A DNA stretch of 8,356 bases, taken from assembly GCA_016550415.1 (NCBI GenBank), contig JABXGU010000046.1, positions 1-8,356 on the forward strand, written 5' to 3'. Position 1 is the first letter of the stretch; each line of letters starts with the position of its first letter. Source of the DNA: an archaeon. GTDB lineage: Archaea > Asgardarchaeota > Hermodarchaeia > Hermodarchaeales > Hermodarchaeaceae. This document shows, piece by piece, positions 1-5,809 of the stretch. The translations under genes were made by a program, and so were the position numbers. The notes beneath the pieces were generated by a model. The model saw nothing but the letters and a program-made list of their open reading frames with translations. It made no database searches and was not told the DNA's origin.

Positions 1-74
1 AATGCGCGGTGGAAGAACCCGCGCTCCGTGAAGTAAAGAAGAAACACTGGGTCGCCTGTCATCTATACGATTAA
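1..74 (+). CDS. Oligopeptide/dipeptide ABC transporter ATPase, C-terminal end (partial)
   Basis: Only the last 23 full codons are in the window, read in the frame starting at base 3 and stopping with TAA at 72-74. The tail begins C-A-V-E-E-P-A-L-R-E-V and ends H-W-V-A-C-H-L-Y-D. This matches the conserved C-terminal extension of OppD/OppF/DppD/DppF ATPases, where a cysteine, an 'EEPxLREV' stretch and a 'VACHL' ending follow the nucleotide-binding domain. Such proteins hydrolyse ATP on the inner face of the membrane to drive peptide (sometimes sugar or nickel) uptake. D-type and F-type subunits cannot be told apart from this fragment, and the ATPase motifs lie outside the window. Repeat R1 begins about 17 bases after the stop. 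The family match rests on a short tail, but the two separated motifs make chance unlikely. Confidence 0.72.
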   Translation, partial: CAVEEPALREVKKKHWVACHLYD

Positions 75-90
75 TCTCTCACCCCAAAAT

Positions 91-160
91 CGAAAAAATG
101 CATGTCCATAATCATGAGGTTGTCTACAACACCCATGGTTTCGTAATTATACACTTAAGA
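91..160 (+). repeat. Dispersed intergenic repeat R1 (decayed copy)
   Basis: The second core is clear at 124-143 (CTACAACACCC then ATGGTTTCG, against a consensus of CTACAACACCCGTGTTCCCG), followed by ATTATACACTTAA, which matches the ATACACCCAAA block of fuller copies. The first core is badly eroded (ATGCATGTCCATA at 98-110), but the A-rich leader before it is kept. It has the same orientation as all other copies and sits between the transporter stop and the stop of the decayed ferredoxin-like fragment. Confidence 0.7.
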
Positions 161-280
161 TTTGATAATGTGAAGGCAATGGGTGGGGCATCGATGAACA
201 CAAGCATTGCAGTTGGCACAGGGGTGTAGGTGGTTTAGATCCGCCTTACGTCTTGTATTATCTAACTGGTAGACATTTCA
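155..280 (-). pseudogene. Ferredoxin-like 4Fe-4S fragment, probably decayed
   Basis: On the minus strand an open stretch of 40 codons runs from 277 down to a TAA at 155-157, after an in-frame TGA at 278-280. Near its end it reads C-x2-C-x2-C-x3-C-P (CANCNACVHRCP), then T-H-C-L-H-I-I-K-S and stop. C-x2-C-x2-C-x3-C-P is the classic 4Fe-4S cluster motif, and a hydrophobic strand after it is typical of ferredoxin folds. There is no ATG, GTG or TTG in this frame between the two stops. Upstream of the TGA the same frame stays open to at least about 345, again without a clear start, which suggests a broken gene rather than a live one. Its stop falls in the end of repeat R1, as with other minus-strand genes here. 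It could still be a chance ORF; bases 161-344 hold no other gene that I can see. Confidence 0.4.
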
Positions 281-344
281 TTGGACAGACTTGTTGTTGT
301 TCTCTTTAGGACGCCTTTTCTTAGAATAGTAATAACTAGCATTT

Positions 345-387
345 ACAAAAATGAAAGTGATCATCCACCGCAACAATCGTGTTCTCA
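345..387 (+). repeat. Dispersed intergenic repeat R2 (decayed, shortened copy)
   Basis: An A-rich leader (ACAAAAATGAAA) is followed by GTGATCATCCACC at 357-369, against the consensus GTGGTCGTCCACC, and then by ACAATCGTGTTC, a compressed form of ACAACACCCGTGTTC. The minus-strand metallophosphoesterase stop codon (385-387) lies at its right edge. The assignment rests on the first core plus spacing and position. Confidence 0.55.
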
Positions 388-1491
388 CTTTTTCCTTCGC
401 CAATAGATGATCACTATAATAACCATGATAAGGACAATGAGGCCAAGCCCGAGCCCCAGTATTAAGAGCTCAATAGGAAATGGCGGGGGAGCGATCACCG
501 GTCTTGCAATGGTAAAGGAATCTAAAAGGCTGAAATCGGAGTTGACCGCGGTCACGGTGACGTGTGTGGCATTTACATCGATATTACAATAATGATACTC
601 CGAATAGGCAACATCCCCTGATTGCCAAATCGGCGCCGTCACATTAATTCCCGCAAGCGGAGCTCCTCCACCTCCCGTTGTGACATAATAGATTCCATCC
701 CGTAGAGTACGATAGTAATAATGATCATGTCCCATGAACACCAAATCGACATCATACTGGATAAACAGCTCATGAAAGTCCTCCCGAATCGTTTGCGCTT
801 CCTCCCAGCGATCCGGCCTATTCGAGCGAATTGACCAAGCAGTGCGATGATAGGTTATCACCACGAACTCCTCTGGATCAATATCCGTCAAATAACTGGT
901 TAACCAACTCATTTGCTCACTTGAGCAGTTAAACTGCTGCGTCCCCCCCAAAGTATCATCGAAATAATCTTCGGTATTCAAGAATATGAAATGGACGCCC
1001 ATATATTTGAAAGCGTACATTAATTCCGTTTCGCCGGGGGTATCTACCACACTACTAAAATCAAAAAATGTGGTGTAATTACTGAAATCCTCATCATTCA
1101 CATACCACGTCTCCGTGTATTTTTCATGATTTCCCACCACACCATAGAACGGAATCTCCGCCGCCCATACCTCCTGAATCGAATGGTTAAACCCTACCCA
1201 TTGATCCCAGACACCTCCCTGCAACACCATATCCCCCGTATGCACGACAAACTCCGGATTTTCTTGTAAATACATCGCTACCAACCCTTCATGCACCGGC
1301 GACACCGCCGCCGGAAGGCCATGGGACCGCGTATCTCCATAAGCCACAAAATTAAATCCCTCCAACTGCTCCCCTTCGTGGGCCACACCTAGACTTCCCA
1401 CCGGAAACCCCCCTCCTAACTGCACACACAATAACCCAATCAGAATAACAACACCAACTCGCAACTCACCAACACCACACTTCCTACCCAT
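385..1491 (-). CDS. Surface-anchored calcineurin-like metallophosphoesterase
   Basis: Predicted two-metal phosphoesterase facing the outside of the cell. Numbering is from the longest reading (GTG at 1516-1518, 377 residues); I prefer the ATG at 1489-1491 (residue 10), which gives 368 residues and a cleaner signal sequence, though neither start has a good SD motif. The order is: hydrophobic export segment about 21-36; catalytic domain about 55-300 with G-D62-T-R, H-T-G-D96, G-N130-H131-E, a histidine at 224 (T-Y-H-R) and G-H264-D-H266; then a proline-rich hinge, a membrane helix about 350-372 and a W-R-R-K-K tail. These are the metallophosphatase motifs in the usual order and spacing. The first metal motif is D-T-R rather than D-x-H, as in some purple-acid-phosphatase-like branches. 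Several N-x-S/T sequons (e.g. NYT, NVT, NAT) fit an outer-face, glycosylated protein. Substrate (phosphomonoester, diester or nucleotide) cannot be told. The stop overlaps repeat R2. Confidence 0.88.
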   Translation of the reverse strand: MGRKCGVGELRVGVVILIGLLCVQLGGGFPVGSLGVAHEGEQLEGFNFVAYGDTRSHGLPAAVSPVHEGLVAMYLQENPEFVVHTGDMVLQGGVWDQWVGFNHSIQEVWAAEIPFYGVVGNHEKYTETWYVNDEDFSNYTTFFDFSSVVDTPGETELMYAFKYMGVHFIFLNTEDYFDDTLGGTQQFNCSSEQMSWLTSYLTDIDPEEFVVITYHRTAWSIRSNRPDRWEEAQTIREDFHELFIQYDVDLVFMGHDHYYYRTLRDGIYYVTTGGGGAPLAGINVTAPIWQSGDVAYSEYHYCNIDVNATHVTVTAVNSDFSLLDSFTIARPVIAPPPFPIELLILGLGLGLIVLIMVIIVIIYWRRKK

Positions 1492-1526
1492 TTTATCATT
1501 AAATATTCTTATCGACACCCTGAGAA

Positions 1527-1558
1527 CGAAAAAAATGGTCTTCTACTCCCCCCAAACC
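1527..1558 (+). repeat. Dispersed intergenic repeat R3 (half copy)
   Basis: An A-rich leader (GAAAAAAA) followed by ATGGTCTTCTACTCC at 1535-1549 matches the first core (consensus GTGGTCGTCCACCCC) with a few changes. The second core is not recognisable in the C-, T-rich stretch after it. It is the only trace of the repeat in the divergent gap between the phosphoesterase and the propeller gene, and it has the same orientation as the rest. Confidence 0.5.
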
Positions 1559-1659
1559 CTTTTTCTTGGATTTTAAATCGTTTTGAGATGGGGGTTTACA
1601 CTTTGGAACTTTTCCTTATATACGTCGCCCGGATTGTAAACCATCATCAATACACCCGA

Positions 1660-1668
1660 TTATATATA
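1660..1668 (+). promoter_or_regulatory. TATA box for the beta-propeller gene
   Basis: TTATATATA lies about 70 bases before the ATG at 1737. An archaeal start site would fall near 1690, giving a leader of about 45 bases that holds a GGAG SD motif at 1723-1726. This argues against the longer GTG start at 1674, which would lie upstream of the transcript. A second TTATATAC at 1617-1624 could also act, on either strand. Confidence 0.6.
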
Positions 1669-1736
1669 GAATCGTGGAAAGGGGACGTGTCTTGAATTTA
1701 CAGGCTAAGCCTGGAAAGTATTGGAGATTTGTTTCA

Positions 1737-3182
1737 ATGCAAAAAAGATTAGGTCTAAGGATGACATTGGTGGTTGGGCTCTGTTTTCTTTTCGTACTAA
1801 CCCCAATGCTGGCAAGATCATCAGTCACAGCAGCCCCACCTGAATTCACGGTTCTTGAATACGCCTATGGCAGCGAAGGTAATGAGATAGCCTATGCAGT
1901 GATCGAGGTTAGCTCCGGTGGATTTGTGATCGCAGGCCACACACAAGGTCCACCTTCCTATGATACCTACTTATACGTTGTAAGGACGGATGCGGAAGGC
2001 GCATTGCTCTGGGAATACACCCGTGAAGCACCGGGCGTTGCCGTCGGTTCAGATATCATCGAATGCCATGATGGGGGATTTGCAATTACGGGATTCTATC
2101 AAATTCCGCCCTCATATGGGGATATGCTGTTGGTGAAATTGAATGCCAATGGACAATTCGATTGGGAACATACATATGGTGACAACGATGCTGCAGAATG
2201 GGCTTTTGCAGTTGTTCAGTTGGAAACCGGTGGGTTCGTTTTAGCTGGTTCTGTTTCTGGAGATAGCGGGAACATGGATATGTTTCTGGTAGGAACAAAC
2301 GAACTGGGTAACCAGCTCTGGGAACAGCAATACGGCGGTCCAGATACAGATGAAGCCCGTGCCATAATCTTGACTCGCGATGGCAACCTAGCGATTGCAG
2401 GTCGTTATGGTGGATATGGCAGTGGCGGTGGACAGATGTGGCTAATGATAACCAATACGGCGGGGTATAACTTGCTGGATGTCGTGTATCCAGAATTTGA
2501 AAACAGCTGGGCATATGCAATCGTCGAATGTGTCAATGGGGATTTAGCCCTCGCCGGTAGCACGTGGAGCTTTTCTCCGTACGACGGGGATTATGCCTTG
2601 CTCCGTACAAATATCGCTGGTGATGTACAATGGGCTTACAGTTATGAACGCGAAACTTACGACTATTGCTATTCCTTAGTGGAGACCTCGGAGGGCGACT
2701 TTGTCCTGGCAGGCTATACGAACTATTTCGACTTGTTATTGATTGGCACCGATGCGGACGGAAATAAGCAGTGGGAGTTTAGTTACGGCGACTACTTTAC
2801 TGCGTACGCCCTATCCATCGTCAATTGCCGCACCGGCGGCTTCGCCATTACCGGGGGAAAAAGTGAACTCTATCTCTCATTTGATATATGGTTACTTCGC
2901 CTCTTCGTTGAAACACCTTCCATTGAAGGGCTCATCGAGGACGTTGAAACCTTAGAAACAGACGGCTTACTCAACCAAGGCCAGACCAACAGCCTCGTCC
3001 AGAAACTCGAGGTCGCTCTGCAATTACAGGAGCAAGGACAGCTCACCGCGGCCTGTAACCTTCTTCAATCCTTCATTGAACAAGTCGAAGCCTACTTGAG
3101 CGCAGGCATCCTCACTGAGATGGACGCTCAACCCCTCATCGAATACGCCACCACCCTCATCAACGAGATCTGCCAAGCCTGA
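1737..3182 (+). CDS. Secreted seven-repeat beta-propeller protein with C-terminal FIMAH-like domain
   Basis: A 481-residue exported protein. I chose the ATG at 1737 over the in-frame GTG at 1674 because it follows a GGAG SD motif by 10 bases and starts a standard signal peptide (M-Q-K-R-L-G-L-R, then a hydrophobic run to about residue 25 and a V-T-A-A cleavage region). Residues about 35-390 hold seven repeats of about 50 residues. Each has the pattern A-x-(A/S)-(I/V)-(V/I)-x3-(D/G)-G-(G/D)-(F/L)-x-(I/L)-(A/T)-G, then a variable loop, a (L/M)-(L/V) strand with a T-(D/N)-x2-G turn and a W-(E/A) strand. These repeats resemble the PQQ/delta-60-like propellers common in archaeal and bacterial secreted proteins. 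Residues about 391-481 are helical with L-L-N-x-G-Q-x-N-S-L near the front and S-F-I-x-Q-V-E-A-Y-L in the middle, matching the FIMAH domain often found at the end of large extracellular proteins. No membrane anchor follows, so it is probably released or held by partners. Ligand unknown; the propeller fold usually binds other proteins or sugars. A hairpin terminator follows. Confidence 0.87.
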   Translation: MQKRLGLRMTLVVGLCFLFVLTPMLARSSVTAAPPEFTVLEYAYGSEGNEIAYAVIEVSSGGFVIAGHTQGPPSYDTYLYVVRTDAEGALLWEYTREAPGVAVGSDIIECHDGGFAITGFYQIPPSYGDMLLVKLNANGQFDWEHTYGDNDAAEWAFAVVQLETGGFVLAGSVSGDSGNMDMFLVGTNELGNQLWEQQYGGPDTDEARAIILTRDGNLAIAGRYGGYGSGGGQMWLMITNTAGYNLLDVVYPEFENSWAYAIVECVNGDLALAGSTWSFSPYDGDYALLRTNIAGDVQWAYSYERETYDYCYSLVETSEGDFVLAGYTNYFDLLLIGTDADGNKQWEFSYGDYFTAYALSIVNCRTGGFAITGGKSELYLSFDIWLLRLFVETPSIEGLIEDVETLETDGLLNQGQTNSLVQKLEVALQLQEQGQLTAACNLLQSFIEQVEAYLSAGILTEMDAQPLIEYATTLINEICQA

Positions 3183-3199
3183 TCAACAAGCCACTTGAT

Positions 3200-3220
3200 G
3201 GTGCTCCACCTGGGAGCACC
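3200..3220 (+). terminator. Hairpin terminator after the beta-propeller gene
   Basis: GGTGCTCC (3200-3207) pairs perfectly with GGAGCACC (3213-3220) around a five-base loop, 18 bases after the stop codon. A pyrimidine-rich stretch with a T run (CTCTTCACTTTTTC) follows. An 8-bp GC-rich stem with downstream Ts is a strong intrinsic-type signal. In archaea the T run alone may be enough, so the hairpin could also protect the RNA end. Confidence 0.65.
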
Positions 3221-3262
3221 CTCTTCACTTTTTCACAAACAACTCGATGAAATAAAAAAACA

Positions 3263-3425
3263 ATGAAAAAGAAAAAGTGGTCGTCCACCCCAAACGGAGC
3301 GTCTACAACACCCGTGTTCCCGAGTGATACACCCAGACTCCTTCCCGTACAAAGTCTTCCAAGGTATTCCCGTGGGGATAGCCCAGAAGAACATGATTAC
3401 TTAGGATGTAGCCCTTGCTTTTGGT
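3263..3425 (+). repeat. Dispersed intergenic repeat R4 (full-length copy)
   Basis: This is one of the three fullest copies. In order it has: an A/G-rich leader (ATGAAAAAGAAAAA); the exact first core GTGGTCGTCCACC (3277-3289); the exact second core CTACAACACCCGTGTTCCCG (3303-3322); ATACACCCAGACTCCTTCCCG; CTTCCAAGGTAT; a TATTCCC/GGGGATA dyad near 3365-3380; CCCAGAAGAA; and a tail GGATGTAGCCC...CTTTT that aligns with 8048-8067 of R10. The right end overlaps the last codons and the stop of the minus-strand Ntn hydrolase gene. No terminal inverted repeats or target duplications are evident. Confidence 0.88.
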
Positions 3426-4510
3426 GGTTTTCTAAGGCGCCAGACAACAAGAGCAATTACTACGACACTAATGATGGTCGCTCCGCCTATTCCGAGGACC
3501 AAGATTGGTGGGATAATCAAGGATGTGAAGAGGCTTGAGAGGCGGACTTCTTTGTAATAACCAAGGTCTTCCTGAATGACGCCAATGCCGCCTGGATGAA
3601 CTTGCGCGAGCTCCGAATCGAGGTCGAGTGTAACCAATTCCTCATAGTTGTGGTTCTGGTAGAGATACACTTGCCGATTCACCGGATCGAAGATGTTGCT
3701 GTACTTGGTGCCGTAAGTGCCTTCACTGTGCACGGCGTCCAGCACATCACGACAGGCTTCCACGGTGAGGTCTTCTTCGGAGGTGATGGACGAAAGCATG
3801 AGCGTCGCAGTGTTATACCGAGTACACGGGTAGCCACCATTAGAGTGGTTCGCGAGGTTGAAATTCGTGGACACCAGGAAAGGCGCGCTGTTGATCCGGG
3901 TGAAGTTGAACTCCCCATCATACACGCTGACCACAACCGCATCCCCGGCGGCATCCGCGAAGTGAAGCTGACACGCCCACACCGTGCCACAATAATGGGT
4001 CTGGAACCAAGTGATAACCTCACTCACCGTCCCACATTCAAACATCACAGCTTGAAGGATATTCGGGTAAAACGCATCCCGTTCCGGATGCGGATTCATC
4101 GACAACGGGGGAAGCCCATTGGCATCAACACAGAGCCCCTGATCATTCATCGCACCCTGAACCCCATCGCCAGGATGATTATGATAATTGAAGCCCACCC
4201 CCACGAATCCATGGATCATGAGCGTCTCATATGGCGTCGTAATTTCTTGCGCTGGGACCAGCCACAGATAGGTCCCTTCTAACAAATAATCCTCGTTATT
4301 CCCATAGAACACCGTATCCCCAATGGTTACGGTGAAAATCGTACACGAATCCCCAACCTGCCCATCCGCCCCCTGCAGGATCCCCGACACGCCTTGTACC
4401 GTCCCTGTCTCGTGTACTGAATATCCAACGATCGGCACCAGCAACCCCACCACTAACACCACAACAATCCCGCATCGAAACCAGCGTTCACCCGTCCTAT
4501 CGCCACTCAT
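3401..4510 (-). CDS. Surface-anchored Ntn amidohydrolase (choloylglycine hydrolase / C45 acyltransferase-like)
   Basis: Predicted enzyme cleaving a linear amide bond (bile-salt-hydrolase, penicillin-acylase or acid-ceramidase type chemistry), facing outward. Numbering is from a possible GTG two codons upstream (371 residues). I chose the ATG at 4508-4510 because a TATA box lies about 28 bases before it, giving a leaderless message. Domains: export helix about 16-31; a short pro-region; C58 in G-D-S-C-T-I-F as the likely N-terminal nucleophile; G-N-N-E-D76-Y; G-A-M-N124-D-Q-G-L; Q-L-H-F-A-D-A-x-G-D; and S-T-N218-F-N, the asparagine expected to form the oxyanion hole. After the catalytic domain comes a membrane helix about 337-359, then W-R-L-R-K and a short tail. 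C58 would have to be freed by removal of the signal and pro-peptide. Several extra cysteines (129, 161, 176, 182) may form disulfides. Substrate unknown. The last few codons lie within repeat R4. Confidence 0.83.
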   Translation of the reverse strand: MSGDRTGERWFRCGIVVVLVVGLLVPIVGYSVHETGTVQGVSGILQGADGQVGDSCTIFTVTIGDTVFYGNNEDYLLEGTYLWLVPAQEITTPYETLMIHGFVGVGFNYHNHPGDGVQGAMNDQGLCVDANGLPPLSMNPHPERDAFYPNILQAVMFECGTVSEVITWFQTHYCGTVWACQLHFADAAGDAVVVSVYDGEFNFTRINSAPFLVSTNFNLANHSNGGYPCTRYNTATLMLSSITSEEDLTVEACRDVLDAVHSEGTYGTKYSNIFDPVNRQVYLYQNHNYEELVTLDLDSELAQVHPGGIGVIQEDLGYYKEVRLSSLFTSLIIPPILVLGIGGATIISVVVIALVVWRLRKPPKARATS

Positions 4511-4533
4511 AACCACCCCTATAACCCCCCCGA

Positions 4534-4542
4534 TAATATAAA
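4534..4542 (-). promoter_or_regulatory. TATA box for the Ntn hydrolase gene, leaderless start
   Basis: On the minus strand this reads TTTATATTA. Its centre is about 28 bases before the ATG at 4510, the normal distance from an archaeal TATA box to the transcription start. The message should therefore begin at or within a base or two of the start codon. Confidence 0.6.
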
Positions 4543-4639
4543 TTCAACATTCGATGGAAGAACTACCTGGCGATATACACTACTTTCAATTTCTATGGTT
4601 CGTATCAACTCATCGAAGTCTCCGCTACAAATGTTACGT

Positions 4640-4704
4640 GAAAAAGAAAATGGTCGTCCACCCCAGCTGACTCTACAACACCCACGTTTTCGGAAGATGC
4701 AACC
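4640..4704 (+). repeat. Dispersed intergenic repeat R5
   Basis: A leader (GAAAAAGAAA) is followed by ATGGTCGTCCACCCCAGC and, after a short spacer, CTACAACACCC then ACGTTTTCGGAAGATGCAACC. The second core has lost its dyad (ACGTTTT in place of GTGTTCC), and nothing after about 4704 aligns with the longer copies. It lies in a divergent gap between the Ntn hydrolase and the single-helix protein. The rest of this gap (4543-4639 and 4705-4813) holds no gene that I can see, only possible promoter sequence such as CTATTTAC at 4748-4755. Confidence 0.82.
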
Positions 4705-4825
4705 AAATGGATGGTTTCGCTAACTTTTGGGAGTATTTCGATATCAGCTATTTACAGCAAAAAGTTTTCAGTGACTAACCTCCTTTGTTAGACCAGGGTC
4801 GTCATTATTAGCTGAGGTGTCTGAA

Positions 4826-5299
4826 ATGCAGGATGTAGTATCAACCGTTTCGTTAGTTATAGCTTCCGTGAGTGTGACATTAGGCGTTGTCTATTATTTA
4901 TTGAATTCCCGCCATGCACGGAAACGCGAAAAAATCGACATGGCGATGCGTCTGTACATGACCTACAATACCCAAGAATTTCACGCCGCCGATGCCCTGC
5001 TCCTTTCCACCGAATTCACAGATTACGCTGACTTCACAAAGAAATATGGGTCTCCCCTCGGCCAAGAACCCATCCATCTTGCATTCCGGAAAGTTACTAG
5101 TGCTTACGAACTCCTCGGCTTCCTTCTGTACCACAACCTCATAGACCTAAGCATGGTGCAAAACCATTTTCGAGTCGAAGCGCATTGGGAAAAGGTCAAA
5201 CCAATCATGGAAGCGGCAAGGATCGCATTTAACGATCCCAAGTTCTACGAATACTTCGAATACCTCTACAATGAATGGATCTCCGCGCAAAACAAGTAA
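4826..5299 (+). CDS. Single-helix membrane protein with cytoplasmic helical domain (DUF4760-like)
   Basis: A 157-residue protein of unknown function. An in-frame GTG lies three codons upstream (4817), but I chose the ATG at 4826 because GAGGTG at 4814-4819 forms an SD motif six bases before it. Residues about 5-25 are a membrane helix (V-S-L-V-I-A-S-V-S-V-T-L-G-V-V-Y-Y-L-L), followed by a basic stop (S-R-H-A-R-K-R-E-K), so the remainder should face the cytoplasm. The remainder is helical and rich in aromatic and charged residues, with Y-E-L-L-G-F-L-L-Y-H-N-L-I-D in the middle and a W-E-x-V-K-P-I-M segment later. This layout (one helix, basic junction, about 120-residue helical domain with an F/Y-E-x-L-G and a 'NLID' motif) resembles DUF4760-type proteins, but the match is by eye. 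No catalytic motif is visible. It is flanked by repeats R5 and R6. Confidence 0.78.
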   Translation: MQDVVSTVSLVIASVSVTLGVVYYLLNSRHARKREKIDMAMRLYMTYNTQEFHAADALLLSTEFTDYADFTKKYGSPLGQEPIHLAFRKVTSAYELLGFLLYHNLIDLSMVQNHFRVEAHWEKVKPIMEAARIAFNDPKFYEYFEYLYNEWISAQNK

Positions 5300-5315
5300 C
5301 CTGTTTTCAGCAAAA

Positions 5316-5350
5316 ATGGTTCCAAAAAGAAAAGTGGTCGTCCACCCCAG
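5316..5350 (+). repeat. Dispersed intergenic repeat R6 (first half only)
   Basis: The leader and first core match R7 over 31 identical bases (5316-5346 against 5724-5754), ending in GTGGTCGTCCACC. The expected TACAACACCC core is absent. In its place an imperfect hairpin runs up to the stop codon of the next gene. R6 and R7 flank the small two-helix membrane gene as direct repeats. Confidence 0.8.
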
Positions 5351-5387
5351 CCTGGTGCTCCACTCCTTTATGGTTGAACACCTGGGC
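5351..5387. terminator. Imperfect hairpin between convergent genes
   Basis: CCTGGTGCTCCA pairs imperfectly with GGTTGAACACCTGGG across a short spacer, ending at the stop codon of the minus-strand gene (5387-5389). Being roughly symmetric between two converging genes, it could end transcription both ways. The GGTGCTCCA arm resembles the terminator at 3200-3220. Confidence 0.35.
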
Positions 5388-5707
5388 TACTCTGTTTCTT
5401 CAGGTGCGGATGAGTGCTCCTCGGCCATCAATCGTGGCTCAAGGAAGATCTTGAATATGATACCAAGTGGAATTCCAATAATCAGAGTCCACACCACAAG
5501 AGGAACCACAACACGGAACACAATTTCGTCAACCGAAGGAGGCCAAATCAAAGGTGGCGCAAAGTTGAAAACCACAATGAAAGCAAAAACAAAAGCAAGA
5601 AGAAAGGCAACACAAAAGACACCACAGGTCCGATCCAACCGCGAGATAACCGTCTTTTCAACATCTCCTTCCGTCAAGTAAACTACATCCACTTCAACAT
5701 AACACAC
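5387..5707 (-). CDS. Small two-helix membrane protein, unknown function
   Basis: Up to 106 residues. The N-terminal ~27 residues are polar. Then come a membrane helix about 28-49 (rich in V, F, A), a short P-P-L-I-W-P-P loop, a second helix about 65-87 and an acidic tail (E-E-H-S-S-A-P-E-E-T-E). I do not recognise the family; no catalytic or binding motif is visible. The start is uncertain. The GTG at 5707 overlaps an AAGGAG motif (5707-5712), which is too close to serve it. A GTG at codon 6 (5692) lies 14 bases after that motif and about 22 bases after a TTGTATAA box at 5711-5718. A TTG at codon 11 is also possible. The gene sits alone between R6 and R7, whose leaders and first cores are identical over 31 bases. 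Confidence 0.66.
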   Translation of the reverse strand: MCYVEVDVVYLTEGDVEKTVISRLDRTCGVFCVAFLLAFVFAFIVVFNFAPPLIWPPSVDEIVFRVVVPLVVWTLIIGIPLGIIFKIFLEPRLMAEEHSSAPEETE

Positions 5708-5723
5708 TCCTTATACAAAAATA

Positions 5724-5800
5724 ATGGTTCCAAAAAGAAAAGTGGTCGTCCACCACAACGGAAAGTTACAACACCCGTGTTTCCACCTGAAAATAGGACA
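5724..5800 (+). repeat. Dispersed intergenic repeat R7
   Basis: The leader ATGGTTCCAAAAAGAAAA is followed by GTGGTCGTCCACC (5742-5754), a short spacer, TTACAACACCCGTGTTTCCA (5764-5783), and then loss of similarity. It lies between two minus-strand genes: just downstream of the HEAT-repeat gene and upstream of the small membrane gene. On the minus strand the first core is followed by a T-rich run, so it could end transcripts from the HEAT-repeat gene. Confidence 0.87.
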
Positions 5801-5809
5801 AACCCATAA

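Noticed and set aside
160..345. tRNA or other structured RNA in the first gap
   Set aside because: No T-loop, acceptor stem or cloverleaf could be found; the minus-strand cysteine motif explains the sequence better.
2086..2520. 144-codon minus-strand ORF inside the propeller gene
   Set aside because: It is antisense to a well-supported repeat protein and has H/C/R/Y-rich low-quality sequence.
3263..3538. 91-codon plus-strand ORF beginning in R4
   Set aside because: It starts in the A-rich leader of the repeat and runs antisense to the hydrolase end. Other repeat copies do not keep the frame open.
3596..4282. 228-codon plus-strand ORF opposite the Ntn hydrolase
   Set aside because: It is antisense to a gene with clear catalytic motifs, has an H/R/I-rich composition typical of shadows, and shows no domain.
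4775..4791. CTAAC/GTTAG inverted repeat before the single-helix gene
   Set aside because: The stem is only 5 bp and does not extend; this is common by chance in such AT-rich leaders.
5271..5809. Overlapping plus-strand ORFs across R6 and R7
   Set aside because: Their K/N/T-rich translations arise from repeat DNA and the antisense of the two-helix protein. No start signal or domain is seen.
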